Shown here: in pieces, positions 1 to 4,562 of the stretch
How the letters are laid out: every line of letters starts with the position of its first letter
Numbering within the stretch: position 1 is the stretch's first letter
Origin: Gammaproteobacteria bacterium
Lineage (GTDB): Bacteria; Pseudomonadota; Gammaproteobacteria; JABDGN01
Direction of reading: 5' to 3'
Length of the DNA: 5,458 nucleotides
Assembly: GCA_016763565.1 (NCBI GenBank)
Contig: JAESTO010000040.1
Location: 1 to 5,458, forward strand
Made by a program: the position numbers and the translations under genes
Notes under the pieces: model-generated
Databases searched by the model: none
What the model saw: the letters and a program-made list of their open reading frames with translations, nothing else
What the model was told of the DNA's origin: nothing

Positions 1-1
1 G

Positions 2-142
2 TTATGGTTCGGTCCCGTAGTATTATTAATTATTACATTAAGCCTCTTATTATTTAGGGTGCAGCGCAAAAAATCACAAGCAACCTTAACCGTTGAGCAA
101 CATCAGCAAGCTGAAAAATTATTGCAAGGTGAGCAACCATGA
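2..142 (+). CDS. ccmH: CcmH, cytochrome c maturation thiol-disulfide protein, C-terminal end only
   Basis: Partial gene entering from the left; only the last 46 codons are present, ending in TGA at 140-142. The visible part starts LWFGP, followed by a hydrophobic membrane helix of about 17 residues rich in Leu, Val and Ile, then a basic RVQRKK stop-transfer stretch and a short hydrophilic tail ending GEQP. This helix-plus-basic-tail arrangement is typical of the C-terminus of CcmH (CycL), the membrane-anchored periplasmic protein that reduces the apocytochrome CXXCH cysteines before haem attachment in System I. The catalytic CXXC lies upstream, outside the window, so it cannot be checked. The identification rests on this tail plus the directly overlapping ccmI downstream. 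Inferred rather than proven, but the gene order ccmH-ccmI is usual in gammaproteobacteria with unfused genes. Confidence 0.75.
   Translation, partial: LWFGPVVLLIITLSLLLFRVQRKKSQATLTVEQHQQAEKLLQGEQP
127..142 (+). promoter_or_regulatory. Ribosome binding site and ATGA stop-start overlap coupling ccmH to ccmI
   Basis: AGGTGAG at 127-133 precedes the ATG at 139, and the ccmH TGA (140-142) overlaps that ATG. This fixes the ccmI start and indicates translational coupling inside one operon. Confidence 0.7.
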
Positions 143-1005
143 TAATGATGACTCTAGTAATGGCATTGATGTTATTAATAGCCTTAGCTATTACTGCTTG
201 GCCATGGTGCTTTGCAAAAAAACAGCATTTGGTTGTGCCGCAACAAATGAGTCGTGTGATTTATCAACAACGGTTCAGCGAATTAAAGCAAGCATTGCAG
301 CAAGGTGATATAACATCACAAGAGTATCAACAAACGCATCAAGATATCAAACAGGATGTATTACAGGATATTGATGATAGATCACCCGCATTATCAGCGC
401 AGTCATTAGTCAGCGATAAGACATTATGGTTAAGTTTGTTTATTATTATCCCCATACTCGCCGCTCTATTTTATTATTATTGGGGTAGTGCCGGGCAATT
501 AGCAAGTTATTATCAACAACAGCACAATAATAGTGCTGCACAAAAATTATTGCAGCACTTGAAAACACCGCAACATGTTATACAACGTTTGCGTGCAGTC
601 GTTAAACAGCATCCTGACGATTCGCAAGGTTGGTATTTATTAGGTAAATTATACTTGGGCGTGAATCAGGTGCTACCAGCGCGACAAGCATTAGCCAAAG
701 CTAATCAATTAAAACCTAATACGACCAAGATTATGTTAGCTTATGCGCAAGTATTGTTTCTTGCTAATAAGCAGCGTTTAACGGCCAAAAGTCGAACTTT
801 GTTGCAAGCAGTATTAGCCCAACAACCTGATAATTTAGGCGTTATTGATTTATTGGCAGCCAATGCTTATCATCAGGGCCACTACCAACAAGCCATTATT
901 TATTGGCAACGCATTTTGGCACAATTATCACCGCAAAGTCCTAATGCACAAGCAATTAGTAAGGCTATTACCCACGCTAAACAACGCAGTGAACATCACT
1001 CTTGA
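139..1005 (+). CDS. ccmI: CcmI, cytochrome c biogenesis apocytochrome chaperone with TPR domain
   Basis: A 288-residue inner-membrane protein. Membrane helix 1 is at about residues 4-25; a cytoplasmic loop (about 26-94) carries the RVIYQQRFSELKQAL region and acidic heptad-like stretch typical of the CcmI N-terminal domain; membrane helix 2 is about 96-116. The periplasmic part (about 130-288) holds three TPR-like helical pairs, near 163-196, 197-232 and 233-266, for example WYLLGKLYLGVNQVLPARQA. In System I, CcmI binds apocytochrome c C-termini through these TPRs and presents them to the CcmF/CcmH ligation complex. The protein is short: many CcmI proteins are about 400 residues with an extra C-terminal domain, absent here. 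The start ATG overlaps the ccmH stop (ATGA, 139-142), with AAGGTGAG at 126-133 as ribosome binding site, so it is translationally coupled. In-frame ATGs at 145 and 148 are less well spaced. Notably rich in Gln. Confidence 0.88.
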   Translation: MIMMTLVMALMLLIALAITAWPWCFAKKQHLVVPQQMSRVIYQQRFSELKQALQQGDITSQEYQQTHQDIKQDVLQDIDDRSPALSAQSLVSDKTLWLSLFIIIPILAALFYYYWGSAGQLASYYQQQHNNSAAQKLLQHLKTPQHVIQRLRAVVKQHPDDSQGWYLLGKLYLGVNQVLPARQALAKANQLKPNTTKIMLAYAQVLFLANKQRLTAKSRTLLQAVLAQQPDNLGVIDLLAANAYHQGHYQQAIIYWQRILAQLSPQSPNAQAISKAITHAKQRSEHHS

Positions 1006-1203
1006 GATTAGCGTGACTGCTGATTGCTCCGGAGGCTTCGTAGAGCGGTTATCTAACGCGCATCACACGTCAGTAATTAATTGACTAAAAATCACGCTTT
1101 TACTGTTGCCCAAAGTAAAAAATACTTCTCGTTGCTAAGTGAGTAAAATAATTGCTTTTTAACTCGGTGCTGAATTTTTAAATTATGCCATAGAATTTCC
1201 TGG

Positions 1204-1212
1204 TGTTATAAT
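1204..1212 (+). promoter_or_regulatory. Extended -10 promoter for the orphan gene
   Basis: TGTTATAAT contains a perfect TATAAT (1207-1212) with the TGn extension immediately upstream. The expected -35 positions (about 1183-1189) show no good TTGACA match, as is common for extended -10 sigma-70 promoters. Transcription would start near 1219, giving a leader of about 85 bases before the ATG at 1304. Predicted from sequence only. Confidence 0.55.
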
Positions 1213-1292
1213 GTGAAGCATTGACTGGAGAGGGAATGTTGCGATAGAGGGAACTTACTCATCGACAACCGACACAATTTTTTCTAAATTTT

Positions 1293-1297
1293 AGGAG
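1293..1297 (+). promoter_or_regulatory. Ribosome binding site of the orphan gene
   Basis: AGGAG lies six bases before the ATG at 1304, near-ideal spacing. It selects this ATG over the in-frame ATGs at 1313, 1316 and 1322 and is the strongest argument that the 153-codon frame is really translated. Confidence 0.7.
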
Positions 1298-1303
1298 CAA
1301 TTA

Positions 1304-1765
1304 ATGACCGAGATGATGATTATGGAAACTGACAATACGTTTAAGCCGTTGTGTGGTATTTATGCTGGTTTTTTCAGTAATATTGCTACGCAACTGATTT
1401 TCACCCCGAACTACCCCCATCTTGAGCAAGTTGCTATCTTTCAGTACTATGAAATTAAAGATGGGTCTTCAGGTAAGTTTAAAGGAAAAAGTATTAATTA
1501 CGTCATGGATGTGGTTTATAAAAGCAATAGAGTTGCTATAGTTGCCGCTCAACCCAATAAAATGATTCCTTTAAGAAAACCTTTATTACTAAAACCTTCT
1601 GAGGATCGGGAAGAACTCTATAGTAAGCAGGTTATTTTTAAGCGCAGTCAACGAGATTATGGCGAAAACTCGCGTGAGCAAATGACAACTTTTGCTGATA
1701 TGTTTGCGGATATTTCTATGAATGCCAAACGCCAACAGAACTATTGCAGCAATAACATCTTGTAA
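1304..1765 (+). CDS. Unrecognised 153-residue protein (hypothetical, possible orphan gene)
   Basis: I do not recognise this protein. It has no signal peptide and no membrane helix, so a cytoplasmic location is likely. It is a mixed hydrophilic protein: a Met-rich start, an aromatic segment around residues 18-50 (GIYAGFF, FQYYEIKDG), a GSSGKFKGKS turn near 52-61, alternating hydrophobic stretches (VMDVVYK, VAIVAAQP) that suggest beta-strands, and a basic, polar C-terminal third with KRSQRDYGENSREQ. It ends CSNNIL. No catalytic motif stands out. Evidence that it is real: AGGAG six bases before the ATG, an extended -10 promoter about 85 bases upstream, and a strong hairpin after the stop. It appears to be transcribed alone, between the ccm and pyruvate dehydrogenase operons. 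It could be a lineage-restricted protein; in a host-associated bacterium an effector is possible, but nothing here shows that. Confidence 0.7.
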   Translation: MTEMMIMETDNTFKPLCGIYAGFFSNIATQLIFTPNYPHLEQVAIFQYYEIKDGSSGKFKGKSINYVMDVVYKSNRVAIVAAQPNKMIPLRKPLLLKPSEDREELYSKQVIFKRSQRDYGENSREQMTTFADMFADISMNAKRQQNYCSNNIL

Positions 1766-1788
1766 ATAACAATTTTTCTACTGCTTTT

Positions 1789-1814
1789 CTAGAGAAGGAA
1801 AATTCCTTCTCTAG
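1789..1814 (+). terminator. Perfect 12-bp hairpin after the orphan gene, probable terminator
   Basis: CTAGAGAAGGAA (1789-1800) and TTCCTTCTCTAG (1803-1814) are exact reverse complements separated by two bases; in RNA the loop would be AAAA or slightly larger. It lies 24 bases after the TAA of the 153-residue gene and just upstream of the aceE promoter. The following sequence is GTTTCCCCC, with only three T, so it is not a textbook Rho-independent terminator. It may terminate weakly, protect the 3' end of the mRNA, or serve as a protein-binding palindrome next to the aceE promoter. Confidence 0.55.
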
Positions 1815-1838
1815 GTTTCCCCCATTCCCTACTAATCT

Positions 1839-1847
1839 TGCTATAAT
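1839..1847 (+). promoter_or_regulatory. Extended -10 promoter of the aceE-aceF operon
   Basis: TGCTATAAT gives a consensus TATAAT (1842-1847) with the TGn extension. The -35 position falls in a C-run (about 1819-1824) and does not resemble TTGACA. The predicted start near 1854 leaves a leader of about 35 bases to the ATG at 1889. The lack of a -35 box suggests either reliance on the extended -10 or help from an activator. Confidence 0.6.
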
Positions 1848-1850
1848 TCG

Positions 1851-1877
1851 CCAATTATTTATATTATATTTAATTGG
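1851..1877 (+). promoter_or_regulatory. Inverted repeat in the aceE leader, possible operator or RNA hairpin
   Basis: CCAATTA (1851-1857) and TAATTGG (1871-1877) are exact reverse complements with a 13-base AT-only spacer. They span the predicted transcription start and leader, and the right arm includes the GG of the weak GGAA ribosome binding site (1876-1879). It could be a repressor site or a stem that hides the ribosome binding site. It does not match the ATTGGTnnnACCAAT pattern known for PdhR. Seven bases in AT-rich DNA could be chance. Confidence 0.3.
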
Positions 1878-1888
1878 AAAAATGGTCC

Positions 1889-3133
1889 ATGTCTGAACAA
1901 CAACATAACCTTGATATTGATGCTCTTGAAACGCGAGAATGGCTCAATGCTTTACAGAATATCTTAGAGCAAGATGGCTCACAACGTGCCAAATTTCTGC
2001 TCAATGCGTTAGCAGAAAAAGCACGTACAGCGGGTGTTGCCATTGCGTCAGGGATTACCACGCCTTACATCAATACCATTGCGGTGCAGCAGCAGCCCCA
2101 ATACCCTGGCGATTTAGCGATGGAAGAACGCATTAGCGCGTTAATCCGTTGGAATGCTATTGCCACAGTGGTACGTGCTAATCGTTTTGATGGTAGCTTG
2201 GGTGGTCATTTAGCGAGTTATGCCTCATCCACTGAATTATATGAAGTAGGTTTTCACCATCATTTCCATGGCGCTGGTAAAGCACATGGTGGTGATTTAA
2301 TTTTTGTGCAAGGACATAGTTCACCAGGTATTTATGCGCGGGCTTTTTTAGAAGGGCGTTTAACGGCAGAGCAGCTTAGTCATTTTCGTCGAGAGGTTTA
2401 TGACAAAGGTATTCCCTCTTATCCACATCCACGCACCATGCCAGAGTTTTGGCAATTCCCGACTGTGTCGATGGGGCTGGGGCCTTTACAAGCCATTTAT
2501 CAGGCACGTTTTCTTAAATATTTGCATAATCAGGGGCTGGCAGATACGAGTCAACGCAAAGTATGGGCATTTTGTGGTGATGGTGAAATGGATGAACCTG
2601 AATCATTAGGTGCATTGCATATTGCCGCTAATGAAGCGTTAGATAATTTAATTTTTGTTGTCAGTTGTAATTTACAACGCTTAGATGGTCCGGTACGCGG
2701 TAATGGTAAAATCATTACTGAGCTTGAAGGTATCTTTACGGGTGCTAGCTGGAATGTTAACAAAGTGCTATGGGCGAGTGAATGGGATGCACTATTGGCA
2801 AAAGACACTAGCGGTTTATTAATACAACGTATGGAAGCCTGCGTAGATGGTGAATTTCAAACCTGTACAGCCAATGGCGGCGCCTATTTCCGCGAACATT
2901 TTTTTGGTAAATACCCTGAGTTACAAGCCTTGGTGCAACATTTGTCAGATGATGATATTGCCAAATTACGTCGTGGTGGCCATGATCCTTTAAAAGTTCA
3001 CGCAGCATATCATCAAGCCATGCAAAGCAATGGTAAGCCTACGGTTGTCTTAGCACATACCGTAAAAGGTTACGGTATTGATGATGTGGCTAACCAAAAT
3101 ACGGCACACAATCCAAAAAAAATTGACGGATGA
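1889..3133 (+). CDS. aceE: Pyruvate dehydrogenase E1, N-terminal fragment (414 residues)
   Basis: The frame open before the frameshift. It contains the whole N-terminal thiamine diphosphate-binding domain: RWNAIATVVRAN near residue 88, GGHLASY near 105, QGHSSPGIYARAFLEGRL near 141, SYPHP and the MPEFWQFPTVSMGLGP segment, then GDGEMDEPES (230-239) followed by CNLQRLDGPVRGN (260-272), and TVKGYG plus TAHNPKK at the end (His407). After AAA AAA the frame reads Ile-Asp-Gly and stops at TGA 3131-3133. The ATG at 1889 is preferred because the protein then begins MSEQ, as in relatives, and has the GGAA at 1876-1879 nine bases upstream; a TTG at 1874 would add five residues. Alone, this fragment lacks the middle and C-terminal domains and should not be active. 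Confidence 0.85.
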   Translation: MSEQQHNLDIDALETREWLNALQNILEQDGSQRAKFLLNALAEKARTAGVAIASGITTPYINTIAVQQQPQYPGDLAMEERISALIRWNAIATVVRANRFDGSLGGHLASYASSTELYEVGFHHHFHGAGKAHGGDLIFVQGHSSPGIYARAFLEGRLTAEQLSHFRREVYDKGIPSYPHPRTMPEFWQFPTVSMGLGPLQAIYQARFLKYLHNQGLADTSQRKVWAFCGDGEMDEPESLGALHIAANEALDNLIFVVSCNLQRLDGPVRGNGKIITELEGIFTGASWNVNKVLWASEWDALLAKDTSGLLIQRMEACVDGEFQTCTANGGAYFREHFFGKYPELQALVQHLSDDDIAKLRRGGHDPLKVHAAYHQAMQSNGKPTVVLAHTVKGYGIDDVANQNTAHNPKKIDG

Positions 3134-4547
3134 ACAATTAAAAGTATTTCGCGATCGTTTTGATATTCCTATTGCAGATAAAGATATTGGTGATGTGCCG
3201 TTTTACCGCCCGGATAAAAACAGTGCGGAACTGCAATATTTGCATGAACGCCGTGAAAAACTATTGGGTTATTTGCCCGCTCGCCGTACACAATCAACGC
3301 CACTTCCTGTGCCAGCACTTGATGAATTTGCTGCGGTATTGAAAGGTTCGGGTGAACGTGAAATTTCTTCCAATATGATGTTAGTACGGGTATTGACAGC
3401 ATTGTATAAAGACAAACAATTAAAAAATAACGTGGTGACAATCATTCCTGATGAATCGCGTACCTTAGGCTTAGAAGGTTTATTTCGTCAAATTGGTATT
3501 TATGCACATCAAGGGCAACAGTATCAACCGGTTGATGGCGGCCAATTGATTTATTACAAAGAAGATAAAAAAGGCCAAATTTTACAGGAAGGTCTTAATG
3601 AAGCCGGAGCATTTAGTTCGTGGATTGCAGCGGCAACTTCATACAGCGTCAGTGATATACCTATCATCCCCTTTTATTTTTATTATTCCATGTTCGGTTT
3701 TCAACGTATTGCCGATTTGGCTTGGGCTGCCGGTGATAGCCGTGCTCGCGGCTTTTTGATCGGAGGTTTATCAGGGCGTACCGCGTTACCTGGTGAAGGT
3801 TTGCAACATGATGATGGACACAGCCATGTGTTAGCGTCAACTATTCCTTGTTGTATGGCCTATGACCCAACCTATGGTTATGAAACTGCGGTGATTATTC
3901 ATGATGGTTTGAAACGTATGATGGAGCGTCAAGAAGATGTGTTTTATTACATTACTATGACCAATGAAAATCACACCCATCCAGCAATGCCAGAAGCTGT
4001 TGAACAAGGCATTATTAAAGGCCTCTATTTGCTGCATGAAAATAAACAAGCACAAGTGCAGTTGCTGGGTTGCGGAACTATTTTACGTGAAGTAGAAGCC
4101 GCAGCACAATTGTTGGCACAAGATTTTTCGGTACAAGCCAACGTATGGTCTGCGCCCAGTTTTAATGAATTGCGTAAAGATGGCTTGATAGCAGCAAGGT
4201 GGAATTTATTACATCCCGAACAAACGGCGAAACAAAGTTACGTAGCACACTGTTTATTGTCTCAGCAAGGACCTATTATTGCTGCTACCGATTACATGAA
4301 AATTTATGCTGATCAAGTACGTGAATTTTTACCAGGAAAAACTTACACGGTATTGGGTACTGACGGTTTTGGACTAAGTGATATTCGTAGCAATTTGCGT
4401 CAATATTTCGCGGTCGATCGTCACCATATTGTTTTGGCGACATTGAAATCGTTAGCTGATGATGGTGAGATGCCAGCCAGTAAAGTCAGTGAAGCCATTA
4501 GCAAATATAATATAAATGTCGATAGTATCGACCCAACAACTATTTAG
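3078..4547 (+). CDS. aceE: Pyruvate dehydrogenase E1, C-terminal fragment (frameshifted remainder)
   Basis: The frame continuing E1 after the frameshift. Family-like sequence starts at about 3117 (KKLTDEQLKVFRDRF); the 13 or so residues encoded from the TTG at 3078 (MMMWLTKIRHTIQ) are the out-of-frame reading of the TVKGYG...AHNP region and have no E1 resemblance. The fragment carries the rest of E1: the middle domain with PDESRTLGLEGLFRQIGIYA (Glu522 of the joined product), GLNEAGAFSSW (Glu571), FYFYYSMFGFQR, GEGLQHDDGHSHV (His640), and the C-terminal domain ending near LGTDGFGLSD and LRQYFAVD. It stops at TAG 4545-4547. AAAAGG at 3064-3069 stands 8 bases before TTG 3078 and 11 before ATG 3081, so independent initiation is conceivable, but AAAAGG also simply encodes the conserved Lys-Gly of VKGYG. 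More likely this is half of one gene. Confidence 0.8.
   Translation: MMMWLTKIRHTIQKKLTDEQLKVFRDRFDIPIADKDIGDVPFYRPDKNSAELQYLHERREKLLGYLPARRTQSTPLPVPALDEFAAVLKGSGEREISSNMMLVRVLTALYKDKQLKNNVVTIIPDESRTLGLEGLFRQIGIYAHQGQQYQPVDGGQLIYYKEDKKGQILQEGLNEAGAFSSWIAAATSYSVSDIPIIPFYFYYSMFGFQRIADLAWAAGDSRARGFLIGGLSGRTALPGEGLQHDDGHSHVLASTIPCCMAYDPTYGYETAVIIHDGLKRMMERQEDVFYYITMTNENHTHPAMPEAVEQGIIKGLYLLHENKQAQVQLLGCGTILREVEAAAQLLAQDFSVQANVWSAPSFNELRKDGLIAARWNLLHPEQTAKQSYVAHCLLSQQGPIIAATDYMKIYADQVREFLPGKTYTVLGTDGFGLSDIRSNLRQYFAVDRHHIVLATLKSLADDGEMPASKVSEAISKYNINVDSIDPTTI
3115..3122 (+). other. A8 homopolymer where the aceE frame breaks
   Basis: The sequence reads CC, eight A, TTGACGG. With seven A the codons would be CCA AAA AAA TTG ACG GAT GAA, giving Pro-Lys-Lys-Leu-Thr-Asp-Glu, which fits the family. 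With eight, translation reads ATT GAC GGA TGA and ends. A +1 shift, or loss of one A (or gain of two) during transcription, restores E1. A -1 shift gives AAT TGA and stops at once, so the classical A AAA AAG type of -1 site is excluded as rescue. Poly-A runs of this length are known sites of polymerase slippage in AT-rich bacterial genomes and are also frequent places for sequencing and replication errors. Confidence 0.85.
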
Positions 4548-4548
4548 C

Positions 4549-4562
4549 GGAGTATAACTTTG
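4549..4562 (+). promoter_or_regulatory. aceF ribosome binding site deciding a TTG start
   Basis: GGAG (4549-4552) lies 7 bases before TTG at 4560 and 13 bases before the in-frame ATG at 4566. The spacing favours TTG, giving MAMIQDILIPDVG. The aceE stop (4545-4547) is only 12 bases before the TTG, so E2 translation is probably coupled to that of E1. Confidence 0.55.

Larger units (their letters stand above)
1006..1303. other. Intergenic region between ccmI and the orphan gene
   Basis: About 300 bases without a supported gene. The first 70 bases are less AT-rich than the rest and contain a short CTCCGGAG palindrome (1026-1033), but no hairpin with a T-run, so no intrinsic terminator for the ccm operon is visible. 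A 7-base inverted match (AGCGTGA just after the ccmI stop and TCACGCT near 1092) has too long a loop to mean much. The middle is AT-rich. From 1204 on come an extended -10 promoter, a leader containing the 8-base direct repeat AGAGGGAA (1229-1236 and 1246-1253), a T-run, and the ribosome binding site of the next gene. No tRNA, small RNA or coding signal could be supported. Confidence 0.6.
1889..4547 (+). pseudogene. aceE: aceE locus: pyruvate dehydrogenase E1, interrupted by one frameshift
   Basis: Locus-level entry for the homodimeric, thiamine diphosphate-dependent E1 subunit, which decarboxylates pyruvate and passes the acetyl group to lipoyl-E2. Read from the ATG at 1889 with one A removed from the A8 run at 3115-3122, the locus encodes 885 residues, against 887 for E. 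coli AceE. In that joined product the expected active-site residues appear: His107 and His143, the GDG motif with Asp231, Asn261 and Gln263 of the cofactor and magnesium site, His407 of the mobile loop, Glu522, Glu571 (contacts the thiamine aminopyrimidine) and His640; the last four have exactly the E. coli numbers. As written the frame breaks after residue 411. No other damage is seen, so whether this is a true pseudogene, a rescued gene or a sequencing error cannot be decided from sequence. It shares an operon with aceF. Confidence 0.8.

Noticed and set aside
93..308. Short + strand frame across the ccmH-ccmI junction
   Set aside because: Overlaps two well-supported coding frames and lacks its own start signals.
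1020..1075. tRNA-like look of the less AT-rich stretch after ccmI (GTAGAGCGGTT, CACACGTCAG)
   Set aside because: No T-loop GTTCNANNC, no pairing acceptor ends and no consistent anticodon stem could be found.
845..1084. Open frame running out of the 3' end of ccmI into the intergenic region
   Set aside because: It overlaps ccmI in another frame, has no ribosome binding site, and its sequence resembles no protein; a shadow frame.
1221..1249. TTGACT (1221-1226) with ATAGAG (1244-1249) as a second promoter for the orphan gene
   Set aside because: The -35 is good and the spacing 17, but the -10 is poor; the consensus extended -10 just upstream is far more convincing.
1874..1888. TTG at 1874 as start of aceE
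   Set aside because: Adds MEKWS, has no ribosome binding site of its own, and the ATG at 1889 gives the usual MSE-type start with better spacing.
1870..2061. Minus-strand frames within aceE (also near 2551-2808, 2808-3008, 3169-3441, 3837-4055) and aceF (4715-4921, 5225-5428)
   Set aside because: All lie opposite strongly conserved E1 and E2 coding sequence and look like antisense shadows.
3121..3139. AATTG...CAATT stem after the A8 run as a frameshift-stimulating structure
   Set aside because: Only five AT-rich pairs with a nine-base loop; too weak, and the required shift is +1 rather than the -1 such stems usually promote.
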